A DNA stretch of 64,000 bases. Source: Micromonospora radicis. Lineage in GTDB: Bacteria; Actinomycetota; Actinomycetes; Mycobacteriales; Micromonosporaceae. Within the stretch, counting starts at the first letter, position 1; each line of letters begins with the position of its first letter. The notes beneath the pieces are model-generated. The model did no database searches, was not told the DNA's origin, and was given only the letters and a program-made list of their open reading frames with translations. The translations under genes and the position numbers were made by a program. The stretch is from positions 124,001 through 188,000 of the forward strand of contig NZ_QXEC01000008.1 of assembly GCF_003583405.1 (NCBI RefSeq), given 5' to 3'. Below are positions 49,333 to 58,701 of this stretch, piece after piece.

Positions 49333-51151
49333 CGGGGAGGCGGAACGGCGGGAAGGTCGGGGTCGGCACCACCGGACCGCCACCGCCACCGCCACCCCCG
49401 TCGCCGTCCGGCGGCGGAGTGGTCGGGTCGCCGGTCGGCGGCGTCGGGGTCGGCGGCTCCGGATCCTCCGGCTCCTCGACGGAGACGATGATCGTCACCT
49501 CGGAACCCTTGGTGCGCGGGGTGTTGGCGTTCGGCTTCTGGTCGACCACCTTGCCGGCGTCGGCGGCGGGTACCTCCGGGCCGATCTCCACGACCGGCCG
49601 GAAACCGGCGCTCTCCAGCTGGCTTCGCGCCGCGGACTCGGTCAGCCCCTCCACGTTCGGCACCGGCACCACGTTGCCCCGGGAGACGGTCAGTTCGACC
49701 TTGCTGCCCTCCGCGACCTTCTCGCCCTCGGCCGGTGAGACCTCCAACACCTGGCCCTCGGTCGCGGCGTTGTTCACCAGCTTGATCTCGGGCGTCAGCT
49801 TGAGTTCCTTGAGCCGCTCCTCGGCGGACTGGCGGGTGCTGCCGACGAGCGAGGGGATGGTCACCTCGGGCTTGCCGCCGCAGAGCTGCACGGTGACCGT
49901 GCTGTTCGGGGCGGCCTGGTCACCGCCGGCGGGGCTCTGGTTGGTCACCCGGCCCTTGCGGCAGTCGGAGGTGAACACCTCGTCGCCGAGCGCCGGCTGG
50001 AAGCCGTCCGCCACGATCTGGTCGAACGCCTGCTGCTGGGTCATCCCGGTGACGGTCGGCACCGGCGCGTCCTCCGGTGGGCGCTCGTTGAGCAGCAGCG
50101 CGGCGACCAGGGCGATCACCGCGAGCACGCCGAGCGCGGCGAACATGGCGATCAGCCAGGAGGATGCGCGGCGCCGACGCGGGTCACCCACCCGGGCCGG
50201 GATCTGCCGGGTCTGGGTCGCCCCGGCCGACGGGTAGCCCGGGCCACTGGCCGCGGCCATCGCCACGGTCTCGTCCTCGCGCAGCACCGGCGTGGCGAGC
50301 ACCGGCCGGCCGGCCGCCGCCCGGAGCAGGTCGGCGCGCATCTCGCCGGCGCTCTGGTAACGGTTGAGCGGGTTCTTCGACAGCGCCTTGAGCACGATCG
50401 CGTCGACCGCCGGGGTGACGTCCGGGTTGAGGTCACTCGGCGTCGGCGGCGCCTCCCGTACGTGCTGGTACGCCACGCTGACCGGGCTGTCGCCGACGAA
50501 CGGCGGATGCCCGCAGACCAGCTCGAACAGCACGCAGCCGGCCGCGTACACGTCGGACCGGGCGTCGACCGCCTCGCCACGCGCCTGTTCCGGGGAGAGG
50601 TACTGCGCGGTGCCGATGACCGCGCTGGTCTGCGTCATCGTGGTAGCGCCGCTGGCCAACGCCCGGGCGATGCCGAAGTCCATCACCTTGACCTGGCCGG
50701 TCTGGGTGAGCATCACGTTGCCGGGCTTGATGTCCCGGTGGATGATGCCGTGCCGGTGGCTGAACTCCAGGGCCGCGCAGATGTCGGCGGAGATCTCCAG
50801 CGCCCGCCGGGGCTGCAACCGGCCCTCGGCCCCGAGCACCTCCTTGAGGGTGCGCCCGTTCACGAACTCCATCACGATGAACGGGAGGGTTTCGCCGGTC
50901 GGCGCCTGCTCCTCACCGGTGTCGTAGACGGCGACGATCGCCGGGTGGTTCAGCGAGGCGGCGTTCTGTGCCTCCCGACGGAAGCGCATCTGGAAGGTGG
51001 CGTCCCGGGCCAGGTCGGCCCGGAGCATCTTTATCGCGACATCCCGGCCGAGCCTCAGGTCGCGACCGCGATGTACCTCGGCCATGCCGCCATACCCGAG
51101 CAGCTCGCCGACCTGGTACCTGCCACCGAGCAGGCGAGCCTGCGCTGTCAT
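49325..51151 (-). CDS. pknB: PASTA-domain serine/threonine kinase PknB
   Basis: 608 residues from ATG 51151, which overlaps the pknA stop as ATGA. The kinase domain (about 11-275) has the Gly loop 'LGYGGMAEVHRG', VAIK Lys, 'HRDIKPGNVM', 'DFGIA' and the activation loop with 'TTMTQTSAVIGTAQYLSPEQ'. Then a juxtamembrane linker, one transmembrane helix (SWLIAMFAALGVLAVIALVAALLL) and three PASTA repeats (VPTVTGMTQQQAF, VTIPSLVGSTRQSA, VPNVEGLTESAA), ending in a Pro/Thr and poly-Gly tail. PASTA domains bind muropeptides or lipid II and activate the kinase. The first PASTA has two Cys that could form a disulfide. Mycobacterial PknB has four PASTA units. Confidence 0.97.
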   Translation of the reverse strand: MTAQARLLGGRYQVGELLGYGGMAEVHRGRDLRLGRDVAIKMLRADLARDATFQMRFRREAQNAASLNHPAIVAVYDTGEEQAPTGETLPFIVMEFVNGRTLKEVLGAEGRLQPRRALEISADICAALEFSHRHGIIHRDIKPGNVMLTQTGQVKVMDFGIARALASGATTMTQTSAVIGTAQYLSPEQARGEAVDARSDVYAAGCVLFELVCGHPPFVGDSPVSVAYQHVREAPPTPSDLNPDVTPAVDAIVLKALSKNPLNRYQSAGEMRADLLRAAAGRPVLATPVLREDETVAMAAASGPGYPSAGATQTRQIPARVGDPRRRRASSWLIAMFAALGVLAVIALVAALLLNERPPEDAPVPTVTGMTQQQAFDQIVADGFQPALGDEVFTSDCRKGRVTNQSPAGGDQAAPNSTVTVQLCGGKPEVTIPSLVGSTRQSAEERLKELKLTPEIKLVNNAATEGQVLEVSPAEGEKVAEGSKVELTVSRGNVVPVPNVEGLTESAARSQLESAGFRPVVEIGPEVPAADAGKVVDQKPNANTPRTKGSEVTIIVSVEEPEDPEPPTPTPPTGDPTTPPPDGDGGGGGGGGPVVPTPTFPPFRLPGE

Positions 51152-52539
51152 CGCGTCCGTCGTCCTTCACTCGTCGTCGTCTCGTCGCCGCCGGATCGGG
51201 GCTGATCCAGTCGACGGTACGCCGTACCGACCGAATCGTCTCGTCCGTCCGGCCGCAGCGCGTCGGACGTCACCGCGGACCCGACGAACGTGCCGGCGGG
51301 CATGCCGGCGTTGGTGCTGTTCCGGAATTTGTAGGAAACCACGCCGGAGCAGAGCACCACCAGTGCGCCGAGCAGGATGGCCAGGAGCACCATTCCGGTA
51401 CGTGATCGCCGGGGCGCCGGACGTAACTGGCTGGGCTGTGGGGCGTACCCCGAGGGAACCGTGGCCGCACCGCGCGGGTACCCGGTCACCGCGGGCGCGA
51501 CCGTCGTCGGACGCGGTGGCTGCGCCACCGGCGGGCGGGCCGGTGAGTGCGCCGCCATCGGCCGGTGGCCCGCCGCCGGGGCGTGCGGCATGGCGTGCCC
51601 GGCCGCCGGCGAGTGCGGCGCGGCCGGCGGACGCGGTGGCTGCGGCACCTGGGCCCGGCCGGGGGCCGGTGAGGCGGGCGCGGCCGAGATCGGTGCCGCG
51701 CCGCCGGACCGGGCCTGCCGGGACAGCGAGGTCTTCAACTGCCGGGCGGCGCCGGCCAACGCGGCGGAAGTCGGCCACCGATCCTTCGGATCCTTGGCCA
51801 TCGCCCGCTCGACCAGGGCGCAGACCTGCGGCGGGATGTCGGACGGCAGCGGTCGCGGGGTCTCCCGGACGTGTCGCATCGCGATGTCGAGGGGGTTGTC
51901 GCCCTCGAACGGCCGGCGCCCGGCCAGGCACTGGTACGCGACCACACCGAGCGCGTACACGTCGGAGGCGGGGGTGGCGACCTGGCCGGTGGCCTGCTCC
52001 GGCGAGATGTACGAGGCGGTGCCGAGCACCGAGCCGGCCGCGGTGAGCTGGCCGACCAGCTCCGAGCGGGCGATGCCGAAGTCGGTCAGCACCAGCGTGC
52101 CGTTGGGCCGGACCAGCAGGTTGCCGGGCTTCACGTCCCGGTGCACGATCCCCTTGAGGTGTGCGGCGTGCAGGGCGTCCGCGGCCTGCGCGACGAGCGC
52201 CATGGTCCGGGCCGGGGTGAGCCGGCCGACCCGGCTGAGGGTGGCCGAGAGCGGATCGCCCTCGACGTACTCCATCACCAGGAAGGCGATGTGCTGGTCG
52301 TTGCCGAAGTCGTAGACGTCCACCACGCCCGGGTGGTTGATCGTCGCCATGGTGCGGGCCTCGCCGCGGAACCGCTCCGCGAAGCCCGGCTCGTCCAGCA
52401 ACGCCGGGAGCAGGCTCTTGACCGCGACGGTACGCCCCAACACCTGGTCGGTGCCGCGCCAGACGTCGCCCATGCCGCCGCTGGCGATCCGTTCGTCGAG
52501 ACGGTACCGGTTGCCGAGTTGTACGCCCGGACTGAGCAT
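51148..52539 (-). CDS. pknA: Serine/threonine kinase PknA
   Basis: 463 residues from ATG 52539, 1 bp after the pbpA stop. Kinase domain (about 12-275): 'IASGGMGDVWRGTD', 'VAVKSL', 'VHRDVKPGNLLVR', 'LTDFGIAR' and activation loop 'AAGSVLGTASYISPEQ'. A Pro/Ala/His-rich linker of about 100 residues leads to one transmembrane helix (GMVLLAILLGALVVLCSGVVSY) and a short external tail of about 60 residues without PASTA domains. It phosphorylates cell-division and wall-synthesis proteins together with PknB. Conserved order pbpA-pknA-pknB. Overlap ATGA with pknB implies coupled translation. Confidence 0.97.
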   Translation of the reverse strand: MLSPGVQLGNRYRLDERIASGGMGDVWRGTDQVLGRTVAVKSLLPALLDEPGFAERFRGEARTMATINHPGVVDVYDFGNDQHIAFLVMEYVEGDPLSATLSRVGRLTPARTMALVAQAADALHAAHLKGIVHRDVKPGNLLVRPNGTLVLTDFGIARSELVGQLTAAGSVLGTASYISPEQATGQVATPASDVYALGVVAYQCLAGRRPFEGDNPLDIAMRHVRETPRPLPSDIPPQVCALVERAMAKDPKDRWPTSAALAGAARQLKTSLSRQARSGGAAPISAAPASPAPGRAQVPQPPRPPAAPHSPAAGHAMPHAPAAGHRPMAAHSPARPPVAQPPRPTTVAPAVTGYPRGAATVPSGYAPQPSQLRPAPRRSRTGMVLLAILLGALVVLCSGVVSYKFRNSTNAGMPAGTFVGSAVTSDALRPDGRDDSVGTAYRRLDQPRSGGDETTTSEGRRTR

Positions 52540-52540
52540 G

Positions 52541-54046
52541 TCAGCGCCCCCCGGGGTCGGTGATGGCGGCGCGCATGATCTGCCCGGCGATCCGGGCGGC
52601 CTCGGCGCTGCCGCCGCTGCCGGCCTCCTCGAGCACCACGCAGACCGCCGAGACGGGGTTGCCGTCGGAGTCCAGTGCGAAGCCGATGAACCAGCCGTGG
52701 TCGGGCCGGTCCGGCGCGGACTGCGCGGTGCCGGTCTTGCCGCCGACGGTGTAGCCGTTGATCGCCGCGTTGCGGCCGGTGCCGTTGCGCACCACGCTGA
52801 CCATCATCTCCCGCAGGTCGGCAGCGACCTGGCCGTTGACCGGCCGGCGCAGCTCACGCGGGTTCGCGGTGTCGTAGACGGTGGTGCGGTCCGGGGCGAG
52901 CAGCTGGCGCACCAGGTACGGCCGCATCTGGCTGCCGTTGTTGGCCACCGCCGCGGCGATCATGGCCCCCTCCAGCGGGGTCATCCGCACGTCGCGCTGC
53001 CCGATCGAGGACTGGGCCAACGCCGCCGGGTCGGCACCGCCGTCGGGGTTCTGCATGTCTCCGGTACGGCTGGCCGCCACGCCGTGACCGCCCTCGCCGA
53101 GCCGGCCGACGGTCAGGTCGTCCTGCTCGAAGCCGAAGTCCTGGGCCTTCTTCTTGATCACCTCTGGGCCGAGCTGCACGCCGAGCTTTGCGAAGCCGGT
53201 GTTGCAGGAGTCGGTGACCGCCTTCATCAGGGTCACCTGGGCCTGGGGGCAGATCGACGGCGCCGCGTTGGTGATCGACTCACCGGAGGTGGGCGGGGTG
53301 TAGCTCGGGCCGGCCGAGATGTTCGTGTCCTTGCCGATGCCGTTCTCCAACGCCGCCGCGGCCACCACGATCTTGAAGGTGGAACCCGGCGGCAACACCT
53401 CGGCAAGCGCCCGGTTCCGCAGCGGACGGCCCGCGTCCTGCTCCAGCTTGTTGTACGCCGCCGACGCCTCGTTGGTGCTGTGACTGGCCAGCGGGTTCGG
53501 GTCGTAGCTGGGTATGGAGACCAGGGCCTGCACGGCACCGGAACGCGGATCGATGGCGATCGCCGCACCCTTGGTCGCACCCCGGTTGTTGTTGCGCAGC
53601 TGGTCGTACGCGACGTCCTGGGCACGCGGGGAGAGGGTGAGCAGCACGTTGCCGCCGGCGGTGCGGTCGCCGGTGAACATGTCCTTGATCCGGTTGGCGA
53701 AGAGCTTGTCACTGGTGCCGGCGAGGAAGTCGTTCTCGGACTTCTCGATCCCGGTGTCGGCGAGGTTGACCGGCTTGTAGCCGAGCACGTGGGCGTACTT
53801 GGCCCCACCCGGGTAGGTACGCAGGAAGGTCAGCTCACCGTCGGTCTCCTTGCTGACCGCCAGCGCGGTGCCGCCCGCCTCGATGTTGCCCCGGCGGCGC
53901 TCGTACTCGGCTACCTGGACCCGACCGTTGTAGTCGCTGGTTCGGTACTCGTCGGCCTTGTACGCCTGGATCCAGTTCAGGTTCGCGAAGAGCAGCCCGA
54001 ACAGGACGATGACGACGACGCCGACCCGGCGCAGGGGTGCGTTCAC
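52541..54046 (-). CDS. pbpA: Penicillin-binding protein A (class B transpeptidase)
   Basis: 501 residues from the start at 54046, overlapping the rodA stop by 4 bp. One N-terminal membrane helix (VGVVVIVLFGLLFANLNWIQAY), a dimerisation/pedestal domain, and the transpeptidase domain with the three active-site boxes: SxxK in 'PPGSTFKIVVAAA', SxN in 'AVTDSCNTGFAKLG' and KTG in 'YTVGGKTGTAQSAP'. It crosslinks peptidoglycan and pairs with the SEDS glycosyltransferase RodA encoded just upstream. In mycobacteria PbpA is a PknB substrate needed for septation. Normal length. Confidence 0.97.
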   Translation of the reverse strand: MNAPLRRVGVVVIVLFGLLFANLNWIQAYKADEYRTSDYNGRVQVAEYERRRGNIEAGGTALAVSKETDGELTFLRTYPGGAKYAHVLGYKPVNLADTGIEKSENDFLAGTSDKLFANRIKDMFTGDRTAGGNVLLTLSPRAQDVAYDQLRNNNRGATKGAAIAIDPRSGAVQALVSIPSYDPNPLASHSTNEASAAYNKLEQDAGRPLRNRALAEVLPPGSTFKIVVAAAALENGIGKDTNISAGPSYTPPTSGESITNAAPSICPQAQVTLMKAVTDSCNTGFAKLGVQLGPEVIKKKAQDFGFEQDDLTVGRLGEGGHGVAASRTGDMQNPDGGADPAALAQSSIGQRDVRMTPLEGAMIAAAVANNGSQMRPYLVRQLLAPDRTTVYDTANPRELRRPVNGQVAADLREMMVSVVRNGTGRNAAINGYTVGGKTGTAQSAPDRPDHGWFIGFALDSDGNPVSAVCVVLEEAGSGGSAEAARIAGQIMRAAITDPGGR

Positions 54047-55533
54047 GGCCTGATCACCTCCGTGGGGGCACCGTGCAGCTGCTCGGGCGGTCCGCCGGAG
54101 GGGCGGTTCACCTTGCCGCCGACGCCGGTCACCGGGCGGCGCCCGGCATCGGAGACCCGCAGCAGCACCGCGATGAGCAGCCAGTTGGCCATCAGCGACG
54201 AGCCACCGGCGGAGAGGAACGGGGTGGTCTGGCCGGTGAGCGGGATGAGCTTGCTGATCCCCCCGACGATCACGAAGACCTGCAACCCGAGGGTGAACGC
54301 CAGACCACCGGCGAGCAGCTTGCCGAACGAGTCCCGCACCGCCAGGGCGGCCCGCAGCCCCCGCTGGACGATCAGCAGGTAGATCATCAGCAGCGCGGAG
54401 AGACCGAACAGGCCGATCTCCTCGCCGATGCCGGCGAAGATGAAGTCGTTCTGCACCTCGGGCAGCAGCAGCGGCTGTCCACCGCCCGGCCCGGCACCGA
54501 AGAGCCCGCCGGTGCCCAGCGCCAGCAGGCCCTGCACCAACTGGTAGCCCTTGTTGTACGGGTCGCCGAACGGGTCCAGCCAGATGTCGGCGCGAACCGA
54601 GAAGTTGAGGAACGGCCCGCCGACCGTGCTGCCGAGGAAGTACGCGAGGTAGGCGCCGCCGAAGAAGAGGACCAGGCCGATGAGCAGCCAGCTGACCCGT
54701 TCGGTGGCGATGTAGACCGTCGCCACGAACATGCCGAAGTAGAGCAGCGAGGTGCCCAGGTCCTTCTCGAAGACCAGGACCAGCAGGCTGATCACCCAGA
54801 CCACCAGCACCGGGCCGAGGTCCCGCCCGCGCGGGAAGTCGATGCCGAGGAACCGGTGGCTGGCCAGCGACAGCACCTCGCGCTTGCGGACCAGGTAGTA
54901 GGCGAAGAAGACCAACAGGGCGAGCTTGGCGAACTCACCCGGCTGGATGGAGAAGCTGCCGATCCGCACCCAGAGCTTCGCGCCGTTGATCTCGGAGATG
55001 CTCGCCGGCAGCACCGCCGGCAGCATGACCAACACGATGCCGGCCAGGCCCAGGGTGTACGCGTACCGGGAGATCGACCGGTGGTCGCGCATCAGGGCCA
55101 ACAGCCCGGCCGCGAGCATCACCGACACCAGCGTCCAGGCCAGCTGCCGACCGCCGATACCGGCGAAGATGGCCAGCTCCGCCCGGTCGGCCGGGGCCGC
55201 GTTGGCCAGGTCGAGCCGCCGCAGGAAGCCGACCCCGAGGCCGTTGAGCAACGCCACCGCCGGCAGCAGGGCCGGGTCGGCGAACGGCGCCAGGAACCGG
55301 ATCACCAGGTGCATGCCGAGGAACACCGCGGCGAGCGCGGCGGCCGGCACCCAGAAGTCCGGGGTGACCGTGTCGAGCACGTTCGCCTCGACCATCGCCC
55401 CGTACGCGGCGACCAGCGCCATCGCCAGCAGCAACAACGACAGCTCGGCGTTGCGCCGGGACCGGGCCAGGCGTACGCCGGGTCGCTCGCCCGCGGTCGC
55501 GGGCGAGGTAGCCGGGGTGGCCGGTGCGGTCAC
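54043..55533 (-). CDS. rodA: RodA/FtsW SEDS peptidoglycan glycosyltransferase
   Basis: 496 residues from GTG 55533, with 12 or more transmembrane helices. SEDS hallmarks: 'INGAKLWVRIGSFSIQPGEFAKLALLVFFAYYL' (the long second half of the catalytic region), 'VFEKDLGTSLLYFGMFVATVYIA', the loop 'LGTGGLFGAGPGGGQP...LPEVQNDFIFAGIGEEIGLFG' with the catalytic-region Asp and Glu, and 'GQTTPFLSAGGSSLMANWLLI'. It polymerises lipid II into glycan strands and works with PbpA, with which it overlaps by 4 bp. Gap of 28 bp from pstP. Confidence 0.97.
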   Translation of the reverse strand: MTAPATPATSPATAGERPGVRLARSRRNAELSLLLLAMALVAAYGAMVEANVLDTVTPDFWVPAAALAAVFLGMHLVIRFLAPFADPALLPAVALLNGLGVGFLRRLDLANAAPADRAELAIFAGIGGRQLAWTLVSVMLAAGLLALMRDHRSISRYAYTLGLAGIVLVMLPAVLPASISEINGAKLWVRIGSFSIQPGEFAKLALLVFFAYYLVRKREVLSLASHRFLGIDFPRGRDLGPVLVVWVISLLVLVFEKDLGTSLLYFGMFVATVYIATERVSWLLIGLVLFFGGAYLAYFLGSTVGGPFLNFSVRADIWLDPFGDPYNKGYQLVQGLLALGTGGLFGAGPGGGQPLLLPEVQNDFIFAGIGEEIGLFGLSALLMIYLLIVQRGLRAALAVRDSFGKLLAGGLAFTLGLQVFVIVGGISKLIPLTGQTTPFLSAGGSSLMANWLLIAVLLRVSDAGRRPVTGVGGKVNRPSGGPPEQLHGAPTEVIRP

Positions 55534-55561
55534 GATCGTCCTCGGGTCGGGTAGCGGGCGC

Positions 55562-56998
55562 CTACTCGGGCGACCGGCAGGCCGCCGGGTCGACCGTGGG
55601 CAGGAAGGCGTCGGTGGGCGTGGCGTCCGCGAGGTCCGTCGGCGAGGCCACGGCGCCGCCGGGCGACGGCGAGCCGCTGCTCACCGGCGACGGGGAGCCA
55701 GCCGGTGCGGCCGGCGGCGGCGAGGACAGTTCCACCGTGGGAGACGGACTCGGCGTCGGGCCCGGGGTGGGCGGACAGATCGGCTTCAGGTTGACGTTGG
55801 CCGGACTGTCCATCGTCAGTTCCGCCAGCCGGCGTTCCGCGTCCGGCTCACTGCGGGCCGGGATGCCCTGCTTGACCTGCTCCTGCGCGGCGAGGGTGAG
55901 GTCGTCCAGCTGGGCGGAGCTGCGTGAGTGCACGCTGGAGAGGTCCATGCCGGCGATCTGGCCCTGGATGCCACGGAACACGGCCACCTGGCCGTCGTCG
56001 GTCGCCCCGACGTAGTACTGCCGCTGGGTGTAGCTCCAGCCGGCGAAGACGCCACCGCCGACGATCACCAGCAGCGCGGTGGTCATCGCCAGGGCTCGCA
56101 GCGGTCGGCGACGGGCCTCCGGCTCGTCGTCGCCGTTGCCGGCGGGCTCCTCCGGTGCGGGGGGCCGGGGAGCGGAGAGCGCCGAGGCGCGCGCGGCCGG
56201 GGTGGAGACGTCGGCCGAGGTCGCCATGCCCCGGTCCCGGGCCGCCGCACCACCGACGATCGGGGCCGCCTCGACGATGTCCCGGTCGGTGGCGTCCGCG
56301 ATGATCACCGTGATGTTGTCCGGACCGCCGCCGCGCAGGGCGAGCTGCACGAGCCGTTCCACGCACTGCTGCGGGTCGGCGTACTCGCGCATGGTCTCGC
56401 CGATCGTCTCCGCGCTGACCACGCCGGACAGGCCGTCCGAACAGATCAGGTAGCGATCACCGGGCAGCACCTGCCGGACCGAGTACTCCGGGTCGATGTC
56501 CCGGCCGTCCAGCGCCCGGGTGAGCAGCGAGCGCTGGGGGTGACTGCTCGCCTCCTCCGGGCTGATCCGGCCTTCGTCGACCAGCATCTGGACGTAGGTG
56601 TCGTCCTTGGTGATCTGCGCGAACTCACCCTCGCGCAGCAGGTAGGCCCGCGAGTCACCGATGTGGACCATGCCCAGCTTGCTGCCGGAGAAGAGGGTCG
56701 CGGTGAGCGTGGTGCCCATCCCCTCCAGCTGCGGGTTGGCGTCCACGGTGTCGCGGAGTTGTTGGTTGGCGGTGCCCACGGCGGAGCGCAGCGCGTCGAC
56801 CAGGGCGTCACCGGGGACGTCCTCGTCCAGTGGCGCCATGGCACCGATGACGATGTTGCTGGCGACGTCACCGGCGGCCATGCCGCCCATGCCGTCGGCG
56901 ACGGCGAGTAGCCGCGGTCCGGCGTAGACGGAATCCTGATTACCGTCTCGGATCAGACCGCGGTCGCTGTGGGCCGCGTAGCGCAGGGTCAGAGTCAT
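55562..56998 (-). CDS. pstP: PP2C-type serine/threonine phosphatase PstP
   Basis: 478 residues from ATG 56998, overlapping fhaB by 4 bp. PPM catalytic domain (1-240): 'YAAHSDRGLIRDGNQDSVYAG', 'LLAVADGMGGMAAGDVAS', 'MGTTLTATLF', 'MVHIGDSRAYLL', 'YLICSDGLSGVV' and 'GGPDNITVIIAD', with all metal-binding Asp residues. A linker, one transmembrane helix (ALAMTTALLVIVGGGVFAGWSY) and an external domain with a Ser/Pro-rich tail follow. It is the only general phosphatase of the locus and reverses PknA/PknB phosphorylation of kinases, PbpA and FHA proteins. Confidence 0.97.
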   Translation of the reverse strand: MTLTLRYAAHSDRGLIRDGNQDSVYAGPRLLAVADGMGGMAAGDVASNIVIGAMAPLDEDVPGDALVDALRSAVGTANQQLRDTVDANPQLEGMGTTLTATLFSGSKLGMVHIGDSRAYLLREGEFAQITKDDTYVQMLVDEGRISPEEASSHPQRSLLTRALDGRDIDPEYSVRQVLPGDRYLICSDGLSGVVSAETIGETMREYADPQQCVERLVQLALRGGGPDNITVIIADATDRDIVEAAPIVGGAAARDRGMATSADVSTPAARASALSAPRPPAPEEPAGNGDDEPEARRRPLRALAMTTALLVIVGGGVFAGWSYTQRQYYVGATDDGQVAVFRGIQGQIAGMDLSSVHSRSSAQLDDLTLAAQEQVKQGIPARSEPDAERRLAELTMDSPANVNLKPICPPTPGPTPSPSPTVELSSPPPAAPAGSPSPVSSGSPSPGGAVASPTDLADATPTDAFLPTVDPAACRSPE

Positions 56999-57483
56999 GG
57001 CCGTAATTCGAGAGAGGTGCGGCCGATCCGGATCGGCACGCCGAGGGGTACGGGGGTCGGTCCGGTGACCTTAGCGCGATCCAGGTACGTCCCGTTAGTC
57101 GAACCGAGGTCCTCCACGAACCATTGCCCGTCACGGGGCACGAGCCGGGCGTGTCGCGCGGAGGCGTAGTCGTCGGTGATGACGAGGGTGGAATCCTCGG
57201 CCCGACCGATGGTTATCTGTGCCTCACCCAGCGTGATCCTGGTGCCGGCCAGTTGCCCGGCGGTCACCACCAACTGGTGTGCCGCCCGACCCCGCTTCAC
57301 CTTCGCCGGCTTCGCCGTCGCCTGGCCGGTCGACGCGCCCACCGTTCGGGGCGCGGCCACCAACCGGCCGGACCGGGCTCCGGCGAAGAGATCCCGCCGG
57401 ATGACGCCGACCACCGTGAAGACGAAGATCCACAGCAGGATGAGGAATCCGAACCGGGCGACGGTGATGACGAGTTCCGGCAA
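56995..57483 (-). CDS. fhaB: FHA-domain protein FhaB (FipA)
   Basis: 162 residues from TTG 57483, 6 bp after the fhaA stop. The ribosome-binding site is weak, so the start rests on homology. An N-terminal membrane helix ([18 protein letters not shown]) and a basic linker lead to the FHA domain: '[26 protein letters not shown]', with phosphothreonine-binding Arg and Ser, and '[13 protein letters not shown]'. In mycobacteria FipA is phosphorylated and bridges FtsZ and FtsQ under oxidative stress. It links kinase signalling to the divisome. Confidence 0.95.
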   Translation of the reverse strand: MPELVITVARFGFLILLWIFVFTVVGVIRRDLFAGARSGRLVAAPRTVGASTGQATAKPAKVKRGRAAHQLVVTAGQLAGTRITLGEAQITIGRAEDSTLVITDDYASARHARLVPRDGQWFVEDLGSTNGTYLDRAKVTGPTPVPLGVPIRIGRTSLELRP

Positions 57484-57489
57484 GGCGGA

Positions 57490-58251
57490 TCAGCCGTCCA
57501 CGCGGAAGGTCAGGGTGGTGGTGCCGAGCTGGATCATGTCGCCGGGGTTGAGCGCCACGGCGGAGACCCGCTGGCCGTTGACCATGGTGCCGTTGGTCGA
57601 CCCGAGGTCGGTCAGCACGACCTGGCCGCCGTCGAAGTCCAGCCGGGCGTGTCGGCGGGAGATGCCGACGTCCGGCAGCCGCAGGTTCGCCTGGTCGCCG
57701 CGACCGATCACGGTCGAGCCCATCTGCAGCGGGTAGGTGCGACCGTCACCGGAGACCAGTCGGACGTTGCGCCCACCGCCGTGTCCCGGCGGCGGGCCGT
57801 AGCCGCCACCCTGGTCGTACGACGGGTATCCGGGCGGGCCGGCGTCGTAGCCGGGCGCCGAGACCGGGGCGACCTCGCCACCGGTGTAGACCTCGGCGGT
57901 CACCCGGAACATGCCGGTGTCCAACCCTTCGCCGCGCTCGATCTCGACGATCACGTCGCCGTAGACCGTCCACGCCTGTTCGCCGATGAACTCCGCCTGC
58001 GACTGGGCCAGTTCCTGGGCCAGCGCGGCGGCGTACGGCGCCAGCCGACTGTGGTCGTACGGCGAGAGATCGATCACGTAGCGGTTCGGCACCAACGTGC
58101 GCCCACCAGCCAGGATGGCCTTGTGCGCCTCGGCCTCCCGCTGCATGGCGTTGAGGATCTCCACGGGGTGCACGACCCCTTTGAAGACCTTGGCGAAGGC
58201 CCCTTCGACCAGGCCTTCCAGACGCTTCTCGAAGCGTTGCAGCACGCTCAC
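57490..58251 (-). CDS. fhaA: FHA-domain protein FhaA
   Basis: 253 residues from GTG 58251, chosen because homologues begin with [V/G]VLxRFExRLEGLV and GAGGAGGAG lies just upstream; ATG 58278 would add nine residues. The N-terminal DUF3662 domain (about 1-125) has '[26 protein letters not shown]' and '[18 protein letters not shown]'. A Gly/Pro/Tyr linker precedes the C-terminal FHA domain ('[28 protein letters not shown]', '[13 protein letters not shown]'). FhaA binds phosphorylated MviN and slows peptidoglycan precursor flow in mycobacteria. First gene of the seven-gene fhaA-fhaB-pstP-rodA-pbpA-pknA-pknB operon. Confidence 0.95.
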   Translation of the reverse strand: MSVLQRFEKRLEGLVEGAFAKVFKGVVHPVEILNAMQREAEAHKAILAGGRTLVPNRYVIDLSPYDHSRLAPYAAALAQELAQSQAEFIGEQAWTVYGDVIVEIERGEGLDTGMFRVTAEVYTGGEVAPVSAPGYDAGPPGYPSYDQGGGYGPPPGHGGGRNVRLVSGDGRTYPLQMGSTVIGRGDQANLRLPDVGISRRHARLDFDGGQVVLTDLGSTNGTMVNGQRVSAVALNPGDMIQLGTTTLTFRVDG

Positions 58252-58506
58252 CGGCTCCTCCTCGGGTCCCGAGGACATGATGGTATCGGTCCAGAGCGCA
58301 CGCAGCTCACACGCCGCTCGGCCGGCAGGCCACGCCTCGTTCGGACGGCTCGGGATTGTCGTGCTACTCTTTCGTCCGCCACGAACGGTAACCGCTGCGA
58401 GCAGCGAATGCCATTCGCGGCACCAGACCAAGGTCACGTAATCTGGCCGAGGCCCGCTGGCGACCAGCGGCGTCGGCACCGACTACGCTGGTCGGGGTCA
58501 TGCCAC

Positions 58507-58592
58507 GGGGAAGTGGCGGAATGGCAGACGCGCACGGTTCAGGTCCGTGTGCCCGAAAGGGCGTGGGGGTTCAACTCCCCCCTTCCCCACCA
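58507..58592 (+). tRNA. tRNA-Leu (anticodon CAG), CCA encoded
   Basis: Acceptor GGGGAAG (58507-58513) pairs with CTTCCCC (58582-58588); discriminator A then CCA (58590-58592). Type II tRNA with an extra arm (GTGCCCGAAAGGGCGT). Anticodon stem-loop CACGG-TTCAGGT-CCGTG. T-loop GGGGG-TTCAACT-CCCCC. The position beside fhaA is the same as in M. tuberculosis (leuT). A -10-like TACGCT is at 58484-58489. Confidence 0.97.
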
Positions 58593-58701
58593 GAAGTCGA
58601 GGGCTCCGCTGGTCAGCGGGGCCCTCGTCGCAGTATGGGGTCATACCGAACGTCACGCTATGCTTCGCTGGTTTCTGCCTTCGATGGACCAGGAGTGGCT
58701 C

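Noticed and set aside
57124..58701. 500-codon upstream extension of the epimerase reading frame
   Set aside because: It would run through fhaB, fhaA and the tRNA-Leu gene; the true start has its own ribosome-binding site at 58691-58695.
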